Part shown: positions 8,701-17,579 of the stretch, piece by piece
Numbering within the stretch: the first letter of the stretch is position 1
Layout: every line of letters begins with the position of its first letter
DNA from: Gammaproteobacteria bacterium
GTDB taxonomy: Bacteria; Pseudomonadota; Gammaproteobacteria; Steroidobacterales; Steroidobacteraceae
Reading direction: 5' to 3'
Length of the DNA stretch: 64,000 nucleotides
Assembly (NCBI GenBank): GCA_004297335.1
Contig: SCUD01000158.1
Coordinates: forward strand, 1 to 64,000
Made by a program: the position numbers and the translations under genes
Notes under the pieces: model-generated
Seen by the model: the letters and a program-made list of their open reading frames with translations, nothing else
Databases searched by the model: none
Told to the model about the DNA's origin: nothing

Positions 8701-9023
8701 TGGTCGCGCGGGGCTTCCTCGAGCGCCCAGCCGTCACCGGAATAGTTGGAGGCGGCGAGCGCATAGCCCTCGGCGAGCAGCTTCTCGCGCATGTCGCGGG
8801 GAGCCGTCGCCGGTGGCGCGAGCGGTGCGGTCGGCCGGTAACCGCGCGCATAGAGCAGTAGCGTGCCGTTCCAGTGCGCCGGCATATCGATGGCCCAGTG
8901 CGCGCCGCTCTCGTGCACGCCCTCCAGCCGCCGCGCCTCCGGAGCCGCGGACCACGCCGGTCCCGCCACGCATACGAGGACCACCAGCGCCGCAATCGTG
9001 CGGCACCGCAGGCTCAGTGGCAC
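5769..9023 (-). CDS. Two-module secreted hydrolase: alpha/beta-hydrolase fused to CocE/NonD-type (S15) hydrolase
   Basis: This 1084-residue protein has a signal peptide (residues 1-25, ending PAWSA). The first alpha/beta-hydrolase module (about 30-440) has nucleophile motif GDSMGG (Ser131), with candidate acid Asp349 (EVGDG) and His383 (GAGHC). The second module (about 465-1084) resembles CocE/X-Pro dipeptidyl-peptidase acylases: YVTVRDGTRLAVAVFRP, nucleophile motif GLSNLGY (Ser578), a PERIEDVRAAGVQVFQHAGWHD segment and a C-terminal jelly-roll region. It starts at GTG 9023 with GGGGAG just upstream and overlaps the tannase gene by 10 bp. Likely it hydrolyses esters or amides outside the cytoplasm, together with the tannase-family neighbour. 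The substrate is unknown. Confidence 0.82.
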   Translation of the reverse strand: MPLSLRCRTIAALVVLVCVAGPAWSAAPEARRLEGVHESGAHWAIDMPAHWNGTLLLYARGYRPTAPLAPPATAPRDMREKLLAEGYALAASNYSGDGWALEEAPRDQVRVLQEFTARFGAPKRAIAWGDSMGGLVTVALAERDDLRIDGALSVCGSTGGALGMLNTALDGAFAFRSLLAPASDIRLVGIDDDPANARRVLAVLEQARQSPEGRARIALAATLAQIPPWTDPAAAAPGAEETVRQVEELAKAVVAGIFLPRVDQERRAGGITSWNVGVDYRAQLRASGREPFVQARYREAGLDLEADLAALAAAPRIQADAAAVAYLRAHYVPTGRLRVPVLTLHEVGDGMTIASNARALEDLAAQAGTSDRLGQLFVQGAGHCRFTPAERSAALRSLEERIETGRWRLTPADVARRTGDAAGTARFVRHRPASLLRHCGATAGSCAGEPAVAGVRYDASQRSSQYVTVRDGTRLAVAVFRPVSAGTPESSPLPVILVHALGQRPRDLDGRITADLGLGELVRRGYVVAWMEPRGFGASFGASTPFLTRQNGRDAADVIEWLARQPWANGKVAMYGLSNLGYIQWLTAAERPAGLIAIAPSVANPDLYYQLNPNGVTALAGAPLRAGQGPPGEPVDDDVAPHPLAQAAHEEHRANQTLRDLWLPHFARDQVNPLLGYAPGITESVMPERIEDVRAAGVQVFQHAGWHDSSPRGQLLAWKAFGGRITLGAWRHGLFARTEGGALIREELFAWFDEVLKGSVRRQSPPVRYETINRMGEPVWNWAAEWPLPGQVSTRYFIAPGTHSLTQSPPAAAAADAYRVDAEVAAFDGNFNRLNRSWGGDMTTGIDQRGLSYTSAPLAADTEVTGHPVASLWLSADARDVDLVAWLSEVDAEGRSRYVTDGAMRASHRALAQVPPWSELGLPYHPSTRDALQPLPPGEPVPVTFDLHPVSYLFHAGSRIRLTITGGERNAYEQPEGFDAAAPPTLRIHSGPAQPSTLSLPVIPPGSQYFVGHASSGGVESAAELYVGANQAWLRYGDNWHACERRGRTCVGDSGPLRLSLRVDRSGLRHATLSGPVTFEGSAP

Positions 9024-10516
9024 TGAAAGCTCCCCGCCCGGTTCGGGTCACCGCCCTGATAGACCGCGGTCGCGGGGTACGGGCACAGCCGGCGCTGCAT
9101 CACGGTCGCACCGTTCTCGAGGCGCGAGCCGATGATGTCCACTGGTGCCTCCCCCGCCTCGACCCAGCGCTGCAGCGCAGCGAGCAGATCATGCTGCGCG
9201 TCACCGAGCGGCAGGCGCGCATGGGCACCGCCGAACTCATCGACGCCCGCCCCGCCCCGGCAATGCAGCATGCCGGGCACCATGTAGAGCCGCATCGCGC
9301 CCTGGGCCGCGTCGGCACCCATTTCCGACTGGACCGCTGCGTGATAGGCGAGCGTGTTGTCCGCAACGATCGACGGATCGAGCCAGCCCTGGTACAGGAT
9401 CACGCGCCCGCCGCGCCGCGCGAATGGACGCAGGTCGGGATTGTCGGCGCGCAGATTCGGCATCATCCGATCCACCAGCGCGAGATCGTTCGCCATGTGC
9501 AGTGTGCTCGGATCCCAGTCGAGACGCTGGTGGGCTCCCTGTCCGAAGACTGGCAGCAGCAGCGGCGAAGGTGGACCAGGCCGGGTACGAACGCCGGGAA
9601 CGAGTCCGCCGTCCAGCTGCCGGCCATTCTCGTCGCGCAGCGGTGCGTAGAACGTGCGCACTGTCGTGACCTTCGCTGCCGGCAGGCAGCCGGCAGTCTC
9701 TCCGTCCCGGCATTGCACGACGCCCGGATCGAAGACGCAGCGGGCCGGATTCTCCACGATCCCATCGGCGAGTCCGTCATCCGCGTCACAGGCGCGCGCC
9801 GCGGCGGCGGCCACCACGTTCCAGTCCGCGTCGCTCATCGCGCCATCCGGGTTGCGCTGCTGGTACAGCGCCTGCCAGAGGTGGCGCACCGACATGATGG
9901 GCATCGTCGGGCCCGCCGCGCCGGCGATCACGCCGTCGTAATCGTCCGGATAGAGCTGGATCTCGCTCAGCGCCTGGCGCCCGCCGCCGGAACAGCCGAT
10001 GAAATAGGCGTAATCCGCAGCCTGGCCATAGTGCGCCTCGACCAGCGCGCGCGCGGCACGATTCATCAGGTGCTGCGAACGATGCGTGTAGTCGAGCACG
10101 GCCTCGCGCCGCATCATCCAGTTGGCTTCCGAGGCCTTGTGACCGCTGTCATTGGTCACCGCCGCGAATCCCGCCTCGAGGCCCCGCGCCAGGTCGTGGT
10201 AATTGTAGACACCGGCATCACCGCCGACGCCGGCACCCAGGAGTCGCCGGTTCCAGGCCGGACGGTCCGGCAGCCACAGTTCGAAGCCGATGCGCCCTTC
10301 GATCACACCCTCGATGCGGCAGAAGGTCACGGTGACGGGTCGCCCGCGCCCCTGGCCCGCCGGCGGCTCCCAGGCGGGCGCCGGCTGGATCGGCGTTGCC
10401 GCCGTGACAACGACTCCCGCCGCACGGAAATTCGCCAGCTCCGCGCAACCGGGCAGGTCGACCGCTGCTGCCGGCCCAACTGCCGCGAGCAACAGCGCGA
10501 GCACCGCGACCCGCAT
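9014..10516 (-). CDS. Tannase/feruloyl-esterase family hydrolase
   Basis: This 500-residue protein carries a signal peptide (residues 1-18, ending AAA). It matches the tannase family (PF07519) by its CS-D-HC catalytic signature: GCSGGGRQ (nucleophile Ser next to the bridging Cys), ILYQGWLDPSI (Asp) and PGMLHCRGG (His next to Cys). VTNDSGHKASEANW is also a family hallmark. The enzymes hydrolyse gallate, ferulate or related aromatic esters, and some act on terephthalate monoesters. The gene lies between the TonB receptor (11 bp gap) and the double hydrolase (10 bp overlap), so the three are probably one operon. Exact substrate cannot be read from sequence. Confidence 0.86.
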   Translation of the reverse strand: MRVAVLALLLAAVGPAAAVDLPGCAELANFRAAGVVVTAATPIQPAPAWEPPAGQGRGRPVTVTFCRIEGVIEGRIGFELWLPDRPAWNRRLLGAGVGGDAGVYNYHDLARGLEAGFAAVTNDSGHKASEANWMMRREAVLDYTHRSQHLMNRAARALVEAHYGQAADYAYFIGCSGGGRQALSEIQLYPDDYDGVIAGAAGPTMPIMSVRHLWQALYQQRNPDGAMSDADWNVVAAAAARACDADDGLADGIVENPARCVFDPGVVQCRDGETAGCLPAAKVTTVRTFYAPLRDENGRQLDGGLVPGVRTRPGPPSPLLLPVFGQGAHQRLDWDPSTLHMANDLALVDRMMPNLRADNPDLRPFARRGGRVILYQGWLDPSIVADNTLAYHAAVQSEMGADAAQGAMRLYMVPGMLHCRGGAGVDEFGGAHARLPLGDAQHDLLAALQRWVEAGEAPVDIIGSRLENGATVMQRRLCPYPATAVYQGGDPNRAGSFQCH

Positions 10517-10527
10517 CCGGTGGCGCC

Positions 10528-13191
10528 TTACCAGTCTTTCGAGATCGTGAGCGCCACCAGCCGGCCGACCGGGCTTGCCACCTGCGAGTCATAGCCGACG
10601 ATGTTGAGGTCCACGAACGGCGGGCTCTCGTCGAACAGATTCGAGACGTTGAGGCTGAGCTTCAGGCCATTGAGGAACCCGTTGCCTGACCGCTCGCCGA
10701 GATCGGCGCCCAGGTACAGGTCGACCGTCGTGTACGAATCGATCTCCAAGGCCGGTGATTCGTCATAGGCCGGGGAGTGATTCACCGCGAGGCCGGCGCT
10801 GAAGTCACCCCGACTCCAGCCGAGACTGCCGCGCGCGCGCAGCTTGAGCGGATTGTTGATTGTGTTGCGCACGTTCGTGAACGGCGCACCCGGCGCGACC
10901 GAGGTCTCCAGCTCCGTGAGATAGCTGCCGCTCACGCCCGCCGTAAAGCGGCCGGCCTGCGTCTCCCAGACCTGGCGAACCCCGAAATCGAAACCCTGCA
11001 GGATCGTGCCACCGAGATTCTGGCGCCGGCCGTCCTGGATATAGGTCACCAGCGCGGCGTTGATCGGCGTATTGACCGGCAGGCCGGAGGTCAGGAGCGC
11101 CGTCACCTGCTCCGGCGTCGGATCGAGAATCCGGTATTGCGCATAGATGGGGTTGGTCAGCAGGCCCGCCGTACCGCGCAGTCCGACGATCTGGTTCTGG
11201 TAGTCGATATCGAAATAGCTGAGGGACAGGTTGAAACCAGGCAGCCAGGCCGGGTTGTAGTCGAAGCCGACCGACCAGGTGTCGGCCTCCTCGGCCGTGA
11301 GATCCGCATTCCCCCCGGCGATGCCGATGCCAATGCAGCTGGTGGCCGGAGGCCGGTGGTTGCACGGCAGGGTGTCACCGTACAGGCCGTAGCCACCGGA
11401 TCGGGGATCGTTCTCGGCCAGGCCCGGCGCGCGGAAGGACGTGCCCCAGCTGCCCCGCACGGCGAGGGCGCCGGCAGGCCGCCAGACGAAACCGAATTTT
11501 GGATTGAAAGTGCTGCCGAAGTCGCTGTACTCCTCATAGCGTCCGGCGATCGAAAGGTCCAGCGAACCGTGCCCGGAGGCGTCATCGGCGCCGCCGAACA
11601 CCGGCAGGAACACCTCGGCGAAAAGGGCCTTGACGTCCCGCCCGGAACTGTTGGGTACCAGGACCGGTGCCGTCGTCGATCCCGACTGCAGCAGCCCGCC
11701 CAGCTTTTCCTCGCGATACTCGACGCCGGCGGCAAGTCGCACCGGACCACCGGAGGCCTCGAACAGGGGTCCATCCACCTGCGCGGCGACGGCCATCAGG
11801 CTGGTGTCGCCCTGGATGACGAACTGGCCATTGCGCACGGCCGCGACCGTCGCCGGGTTGTTCGCCGACGATCCAAAGGGATTGAAGGCGACCGCCGGGT
11901 CCGGGTTCGCGAGATAGGCGTTGATGCCGGCGGGAGTGGAATTCAGGTTCCGGCGCCGGCTGACTTCATCGGAGCTCTCGCCGTAGGAATAGTGAAACTG
12001 CCCCTGCCAGTCGGATGCGAAGTCGTAGCGCAGTCCGACCACCCCCTGCCACGACTCGGCATAGCCGGGATTGCGCGGCAATCCTCCATCATTGATGAAG
12101 TCGTACTGCACCGTCACCGGACCAGTGCCACCGGTCGGATTGACATAGAAAGGGTTCGTGCTGGGCACAGTCAGGTTGGAGACGATGCCGCTGTCCTGCA
12201 GCACGAATTCGCGCCGTGAATAGAAGCCTTCCGCAAACAGCGTGACCGCGTCCCCGAACTGCTGCTCGGCATTGACCAGGAAACTGTTGCGCTCGAGCTC
12301 AGGGATGATGTCTCCCCTTGGCACGTTGTCGCAGAGGTTGCGGGTACCCGCGACCAGGGTACCGGCCGTCGCCGGGGTCACGCCGCCGGCGGGGATCGCG
12401 TAGGGAACTCCACCGACCACGATGGTACCCGGGTTGCATTGCTGCGCCCGGCGGTCAGTGCCGCCGGCACTGCGATGATCGCTGGTATGGAAACTGCGAT
12501 CCCGGCCCTCGAGCGCTTCGTGTTCGCTGTGCTCCAGCGCGACCATCGCGCGGCCGCTGCTCCACGAGAAGCCGGCGACGTGCCCCAAAGTGAAGTCGGA
12601 GTAGCCATCCGCGAAACCATAGCGGCCGCTGGACTCCTGCCCGGTGAACTGGCGACGGGTGATCATGCTGACGACGCCGGTCACGGCGTCGGAACCGTAG
12701 ATCGCCGAACCGCCATCCGCCACGACCTCCAGCCGCTCGATCGCCAGCGAGGGAATGACCGACGCATCCGCGATCTGCCCCTGGGTGCCCGCCGCCGGCA
12801 GGCGCCGGCCGTTCAGCAGCAGCAGCGTCGCATTCGAGCCGATCCCACGGAGATTGACCGACAGGCTGCGCGTGACGTTGGCCGCTGCATTCTGCGCGCC
12901 GGAAGCCGTTTCCGAGGCGCCGAGGCCCTGCACCTGCGGCAGCTCGCGCAGCAGGTCCCCGGTAGTCGCTGCGCCGAGTTCGCGTATGTCCTGGCGTTCG
13001 ATCGCGATTACGGCGGACCCGACGGCCTCGACGCCGCGGATCCGGCTGCCGGTGACGATGATTTCGTCGATATCCGGTGCCGAGGTCGGGCCCGGCTGGG
13101 CCACGCCCGGCAGCGGGAGGACAGCGAGGAAGCCGGCGGCGATCGCGGTACCAGTCGCACGGCGTACGGCCGCCTGAAGGTTTGCGGACAT
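10528..13191 (-). CDS. TonB-dependent outer-membrane receptor
   Basis: This 887-residue receptor has a signal peptide (about residues 1-31), then a DEIIVTGSRI segment at the plug start, a plug domain with DLLRELPQVQG and LRGIGSNATLLLLNGRRL, and a long beta-barrel ending in KDW. The aromatic C-terminal residue fits recognition by the BAM complex. It probably takes up the substrate or product of the adjacent tannase and double hydrolase, which follow in the same direction. GGGGAGG precedes the ATG. The divergent PQQ dehydrogenase shares its upstream region. Receptors of this length often import oligosaccharides or aromatics rather than simple siderophores, but specificity is not visible. Confidence 0.9.
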   Translation of the reverse strand: MSANLQAAVRRATGTAIAAGFLAVLPLPGVAQPGPTSAPDIDEIIVTGSRIRGVEAVGSAVIAIERQDIRELGAATTGDLLRELPQVQGLGASETASGAQNAAANVTRSLSVNLRGIGSNATLLLLNGRRLPAAGTQGQIADASVIPSLAIERLEVVADGGSAIYGSDAVTGVVSMITRRQFTGQESSGRYGFADGYSDFTLGHVAGFSWSSGRAMVALEHSEHEALEGRDRSFHTSDHRSAGGTDRRAQQCNPGTIVVGGVPYAIPAGGVTPATAGTLVAGTRNLCDNVPRGDIIPELERNSFLVNAEQQFGDAVTLFAEGFYSRREFVLQDSGIVSNLTVPSTNPFYVNPTGGTGPVTVQYDFINDGGLPRNPGYAESWQGVVGLRYDFASDWQGQFHYSYGESSDEVSRRRNLNSTPAGINAYLANPDPAVAFNPFGSSANNPATVAAVRNGQFVIQGDTSLMAVAAQVDGPLFEASGGPVRLAAGVEYREEKLGGLLQSGSTTAPVLVPNSSGRDVKALFAEVFLPVFGGADDASGHGSLDLSIAGRYEEYSDFGSTFNPKFGFVWRPAGALAVRGSWGTSFRAPGLAENDPRSGGYGLYGDTLPCNHRPPATSCIGIGIAGGNADLTAEEADTWSVGFDYNPAWLPGFNLSLSYFDIDYQNQIVGLRGTAGLLTNPIYAQYRILDPTPEQVTALLTSGLPVNTPINAALVTYIQDGRRQNLGGTILQGFDFGVRQVWETQAGRFTAGVSGSYLTELETSVAPGAPFTNVRNTINNPLKLRARGSLGWSRGDFSAGLAVNHSPAYDESPALEIDSYTTVDLYLGADLGERSGNGFLNGLKLSLNVSNLFDESPPFVDLNIVGYDSQVASPVGRLVALTISKDW

Positions 13192-13239
13192 GGATCCTCC
13201 CCTGTTGTAGTCAGCCGATTTGCTGTCTGGTTGCTATCA

Positions 13240-13269
13240 TTAATAGTATATGCACTCAACCATTGTCAA
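13240..13269 (-). promoter_or_regulatory. Candidate sigma-70 promoter for the TonB receptor operon
   Basis: On the minus strand, TTGACA (13269-13264) is followed after 18 bp by TATTAA (13245-13240), inside a locally AT-rich 100-bp divergent region. The consensus -35 is striking in such GC-rich DNA. The start codon of the receptor lies about 50 bp downstream. The divergent dehydrogenase promoter must lie in the same short interval but was not resolved. Confidence 0.4.
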
Positions 13270-13291
13270 ATATTCCAACAGGCCGCTCAAG

Positions 13292-15367
13292 ATGAACGCT
13301 CGCGCCAGCCGGACCGGAATCATTGCGGCCGCCCTGCTATTCGTCTGCACGAACGGGCTCGCGCAGAACGACGGCACCCGGGCTGCATTGGAGGCCACCC
13401 GCTCGATCGATGCCGCGGCGATCAATGACCCGTTGCGCGGCCAGGACTGGCTCAGCCATGGGCGGACCTATGCCGAGCAGCGATTCAGCCCGCTCGCGCA
13501 GATCACGCCAGGCAATGTTTGTGGACTCGGTCTCGCCTGGTACCTGGACCTGCCATCGAAGGGAACCATCGAGGCAACCCCACTGGTCGCGAACGGCATC
13601 CTCTACACAACGGGCAGCTGGGGGGTCGTATTTGCGGTCGATGGCCGCACCGGCCAGCTGCTCTGGAGTCATGACCCGCAGGCCCAGCTGCGCTCGGCCA
13701 ATGCAGTGGTCTGGGACCGCAACCGCGGCGTGGCGTTGTGGCAGGGCAAGGTCTATGTGGCGGTCGCCGATGGCCGGCTGATCGCCCTCGACGCGACCGA
13801 TGGTCGCAAGCTCTGGGAAGCGCAGACCTTCGACCCGGCCATCCCCTACGGCATCACCGGCGCGCCGCGCGTATTCGATGGCCGCGTGATCATCGGCAAC
13901 AGCGGTGGTGACATCGGCACGCGCGGCTACGCGTCGGCCTACGACGCCGAGACCGGCGAACTGCTGTGGCGCTTTCACGCGGTGCCCGGCGATCCGGCGG
14001 TGGGCTTCGAGTCCGAGGCCATGCGGATGGCGGCGGCGACCTGGAACGGGGAATGGTGGAAGTACGGCGGCGGGGGCAATCCCTGGAACGCCTTTTCCTA
14101 CGACGCCGAGGCGGGACTGGTCTACCTCGGCTTCGGCAATGGCGGACCGTGGTTGCAGAGCCGTCGCAGCCCGGGCGGCGGGGACAACCTGTTCCTCGCC
14201 TCGATCGTCGCCGTGGACGCGAGCACCGGTCGCTATGTGTGGCACTACCAGAATTCGCCAGGAGACACCTGGGACTACCCGGCGGCCATGGACATGGTCC
14301 TCGCCGACCTGCAGATCGATGGACGGCTGCGAAAGGTGCTGCTGCAGGCACCGAAGAATGGCTTCTTCTACGTGCTCGATCGCCTGAGCGGCCAGCTGAT
14401 CTCCGCGGAGAAATTCGTGCGCGTGACCTGGGCGGAGCGCATCGATCCACAGACCGGGCGGCCCGTCCTGCGCCGGGGCGCCCGCATGGAAGACGGTCCG
14501 TTCGAACTCGCGCCGAGTCCCGCGGGAGGACACAACTGGCAGCCGATGTCTTTCGACCCGCGCAGCGGGCTGGCCTTTTTCGCGTATCGCGATTTTTCGG
14601 TGATCCTGAGCGATCCCGGCCTGGAGTCCTGGAACTTCAAGCAGGGCATTTTCGACATGGTCGGCATCCGGCCCTCCGGCCAGCCGGGAACCGGTGGTCT
14701 CCTGGCCTGGGATCCGGTCCGCCAGCGCGAGGCCTGGCGCGTCGCACTGCCCTCAGAATTCGTCGGCGGCACCGCGGCCACGGCGGGAAACCTGGTGTTC
14801 GCCGGCACCGGTGACGGCCGGCTGCTGGCCTTCGATGCAGCGAGCGGCCAGCAGCTGTGGGCCGCGCCAACGAACAATGCGGTCATGGGTGGCCCTGCGA
14901 TCTACAGCATTGATGGCGAGCAATACATCGCCGTAATGGCCGGTATCGGCGGCGGCTTTGCCCAGGAGCCACGCCTGGCGGCGCATGGCTATCGCTACGG
15001 CGAAGGCCGGCGGCTGCTGGCATTTCGCCTTGGCGGCAAGGCCCAGCTGCCACCGATGCCACCAGCGCTGCCGCAGCCTCCGGCCCGGCCGGTCAGCAGT
15101 GACCCGCTGGTGCAGCGCGGCCAGGCGCTGTACCCGGCGCATTGCGGCAGCTGCCACGGGCCGGGCGCGATCAACGCCGGCGGTGCTCCGGACCTGCGTG
15201 ATTCCCGGTTGATCGAGGCGCTGCCGTCGATCCTGCTCGATGGCTCGCTCGTACCCAATGGCATGCCGTCGTTCGCCCGCTACCTGGACCGCGCGGACGT
15301 CGCGGCCTTGCAGGCTTACCTGCGCGATCGCGCGCGTCTGCCGTCCCGGAACACCAGCTCGCCCTGA
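13292..15367 (+). CDS. PQQ-dependent alcohol dehydrogenase with haem c domain (quinohaemoprotein)
   Basis: This 691-residue periplasmic enzyme has a signal peptide ending at about residue 24 (GLAQ). The eight-bladed PQQ propeller shows tryptophan-docking repeats such as FAVDGRTGQLLWSHD and YDAETGELLWRF. Candidate metal ligand Asn is in GGNPWNAFSYD and catalytic Asp in GDTWDYPA; the residue two after this Asp is Pro, not Asp, so a calcium-type rather than lanthanide-type site is likely. A C-terminal cytochrome c domain has CGSCH at residues 618-622 and a likely axial Met in NGMPSF. It oxidises alcohols or aldehydes and passes electrons to the respiratory chain. ATG 13292 gives an intact signal peptide; an upstream in-frame start does not. 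Confidence 0.9.
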   Translation: MNARASRTGIIAAALLFVCTNGLAQNDGTRAALEATRSIDAAAINDPLRGQDWLSHGRTYAEQRFSPLAQITPGNVCGLGLAWYLDLPSKGTIEATPLVANGILYTTGSWGVVFAVDGRTGQLLWSHDPQAQLRSANAVVWDRNRGVALWQGKVYVAVADGRLIALDATDGRKLWEAQTFDPAIPYGITGAPRVFDGRVIIGNSGGDIGTRGYASAYDAETGELLWRFHAVPGDPAVGFESEAMRMAAATWNGEWWKYGGGGNPWNAFSYDAEAGLVYLGFGNGGPWLQSRRSPGGGDNLFLASIVAVDASTGRYVWHYQNSPGDTWDYPAAMDMVLADLQIDGRLRKVLLQAPKNGFFYVLDRLSGQLISAEKFVRVTWAERIDPQTGRPVLRRGARMEDGPFELAPSPAGGHNWQPMSFDPRSGLAFFAYRDFSVILSDPGLESWNFKQGIFDMVGIRPSGQPGTGGLLAWDPVRQREAWRVALPSEFVGGTAATAGNLVFAGTGDGRLLAFDAASGQQLWAAPTNNAVMGGPAIYSIDGEQYIAVMAGIGGGFAQEPRLAAHGYRYGEGRRLLAFRLGGKAQLPPMPPALPQPPARPVSSDPLVQRGQALYPAHCGSCHGPGAINAGGAPDLRDSRLIEALPSILLDGSLVPNGMPSFARYLDRADVAALQAYLRDRARLPSRNTSSP

Positions 15368-15386
15368 GCCGGACGCAGCACCGCCC

Positions 15387-17579
15387 TCACGCCGCCATCG
15401 GCAGCGGCCGCGGCCGACCGATCGCATAGCCCTGCACGAAGTCGATACCCATCGCCCGCGCGGCCTCGAGTGCGGCCGCATCCTCGACCTGCTCGGCGAT
15501 CAGCCGGAAGCCGAGCGTGCGCGCCATGCCGATCACGCCGGTCACGACCGCCTGGTTGACCGGGTTGTGCGCCAGATCGCGAATGAAGGAACCATCGATC
15601 TTCAGGTAGTCCAGCGGCATCTGCCGCAGGTTCGAAAAGCCGCCCAGGTCGTTGCCGAAGTCGTCGAGCGCAAAACGGCAGCCCATGCCGTGCAGCACCT
15701 CGACGAAGCGCCGGGCCTGCTCGAGATTGCCGATTACCGCGGTTTCAGCGACTTCGAAGCACAGCAGCGCGGGCGCGACGCCGCTGCGGTCGAGTTCGTC
15801 GACTACGTACTCGAGGAAGGCCGGATCAGCCAGCGTCTGCCCCGATACATTGATGGCGAGACTGCGTCCCGGCACCAGCCGCAGGGCCCCGGCGGCCAGC
15901 GCGCCGAGCGCGGCATTCAGCACCCAGCGGTCGATCATCGGCAGCAGCCGGTAGCGCTCGGCGGCCGGGAAGAACTCCGCCGGCGCGATCGTCTGGCCCT
16001 CGTCACGCAGCCGCACGAAGACCTCCAGCGACGGACCACCGGCGATATCGTCCTGGGTTGGCTCGATCGGCTGCACGAACAGCTCGAAGAAGCCGTCGCG
16101 CAGTGCAACCTGCAGTCTCTGCAGCCAGTGAATCTCGCCGCGGCTGCGCGCGACCGCCTCGTCGTGGGCTGAGTAGACGTGCACGTGGCTGTCGCCCTGC
16201 CGCTTGGCGACGTAGCAGGCTGAATCCGCGGCGCTGATCAGCTCCTCGAGCGAGTTCGCGTCGCTCGAGATCTCCACCAGTCCGACGCTGACTCCGATGC
16301 TGAAGATCCGGTCCTTCCAGACGAAACGGTACTCGCCAATGGCCCGCCAGATGTCGTCGGCAATCTGGCGCGCCTTGTCCAGCGGGCAACCGACCAGCAG
16401 CACGCCGAACTCATCGCCACCGATCCGCGCCACGGTGTCCGAATCGCGGACCGCCTCGCGGATCAGCGCCGCTACCTCGCGCAACAGGTTGTCGCCGGCG
16501 ACGTGGCCACTGGTGTCGTTGACCACCTTGAAGCGATCCAGGTCCAGATAGCACATCACGTGGCCCTGGCGCCCACCGCGCGCAGTCTCCAGCGCCTCGC
16601 CCAGCCGGCGCTCGAATTCACGGCGATTCACCAGCCCGGTCAGCGCATCGTGGGTTGCCTGGTAGGACATCTGCCGCGTGATGCCGCGCAGTTCAGTGAC
16701 GTCGTGCAGCAGGACGACGGTGCCCACCAGTTCGCCTTCGCCGGCGCGGATTGGGGCAGCGGCGGCCTCGACCCCCAGCTCGCTGCCGCTGGTGCGCGCG
16801 ATCAGCAGCGCCCGGCGCGCCAGTCCGACCCGGACGCCGCTGGCCAGGCATTGCTGTACGGGGTCTGGCAGCGGCCGCCGATCCTGCTCCTCGACAAACG
16901 CAATCAGGTCGCCGAACAAGCGGCCGATGGCATCCTCGCTGCGGATGCCGGTCAACTGCTCCGCGGAACGATTCAGGTAATCGATGCGCCCCGCGGCATC
17001 GGTGGTCAGCAGTCCCTCGCCGAGGGACTCCAGTGCCCGCCAGGCGCGCGCCGGCGGCAGGGACAGCGCCGGTGCCTCGCTGCGCGGCAACATCTCCTGC
17101 GCCGTCAGCAGCACCAGCCGGCGCTCACCCGCATCGAAAGGGCTCGCCTCGAGTTCCACGCGAGTGACCTGCCCGTGCGCATCGGCCAGCTCAGCCTCGG
17201 TGCGCGCGGGCCCGGGTTCACCGGCAAGGGTGCGCTCGACGGCGAGCGTGACCAGCGCCGTGTACTCCGGAGTGACCAGCTCGGCCAGCTTGCGCCCGCA
17301 CAGCTGCTCGGCCGCGGCTCCCACCAGGCTGGCGAAGGGCTGGTTGACCGCCAGGATGTGCTCGCCGTGGACCAGGGCCGGCTCGCGCATGGCCAACAGG
17401 AACGCCTGGGTCATGGCGTCCGCCCCCGCCGCAATGCCCGCGACCTCCGGCTCCGCCGCGGACGACTGCTCCAGCCGTCGCAGTTCACGCCGGTCCACCC
17501 AGACGATCACGCCCAGGACGGCGGCCAGTACCGCCAATGCCAAAGCCACGATCTCCGGGATCGCCATCGCGCCTGTCAT
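15387..17579 (-). CDS. Membrane PAS-GGDEF-EAL protein for cyclic di-GMP turnover
   Basis: This 730-residue protein has one N-terminal membrane helix (about residues 5-27), two PAS-like regions (about 50-140 and 175-290), a GGDEF domain with intact RIGGDEFGVLLVG, and a C-terminal EAL domain. EAL residues visible include INVSG, EVAETAVI, DDFG, LKIDGSFI and AEQVED. The signature position reads EVF rather than EAL or EVL, a possible reason for altered phosphodiesterase activity. Both synthesis and breakdown of c-di-GMP are therefore possible. The ATG at 17579 is used; a second ATG 12 bp later is an alternative. It is convergent with the PQQ dehydrogenase, 19 bp apart. Confidence 0.9.
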   Translation of the reverse strand: MTGAMAIPEIVALALAVLAAVLGVIVWVDRRELRRLEQSSAAEPEVAGIAAGADAMTQAFLLAMREPALVHGEHILAVNQPFASLVGAAAEQLCGRKLAELVTPEYTALVTLAVERTLAGEPGPARTEAELADAHGQVTRVELEASPFDAGERRLVLLTAQEMLPRSEAPALSLPPARAWRALESLGEGLLTTDAAGRIDYLNRSAEQLTGIRSEDAIGRLFGDLIAFVEEQDRRPLPDPVQQCLASGVRVGLARRALLIARTSGSELGVEAAAAPIRAGEGELVGTVVLLHDVTELRGITRQMSYQATHDALTGLVNRREFERRLGEALETARGGRQGHVMCYLDLDRFKVVNDTSGHVAGDNLLREVAALIREAVRDSDTVARIGGDEFGVLLVGCPLDKARQIADDIWRAIGEYRFVWKDRIFSIGVSVGLVEISSDANSLEELISAADSACYVAKRQGDSHVHVYSAHDEAVARSRGEIHWLQRLQVALRDGFFELFVQPIEPTQDDIAGGPSLEVFVRLRDEGQTIAPAEFFPAAERYRLLPMIDRWVLNAALGALAAGALRLVPGRSLAINVSGQTLADPAFLEYVVDELDRSGVAPALLCFEVAETAVIGNLEQARRFVEVLHGMGCRFALDDFGNDLGGFSNLRQMPLDYLKIDGSFIRDLAHNPVNQAVVTGVIGMARTLGFRLIAEQVEDAAALEAARAMGIDFVQGYAIGRPRPLPMAA

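Noticed and set aside
8813-10594. 593-codon open frame on the plus strand
   Set aside because: It lies opposite the tannase-family gene, whose catalytic motifs are all on the minus strand.
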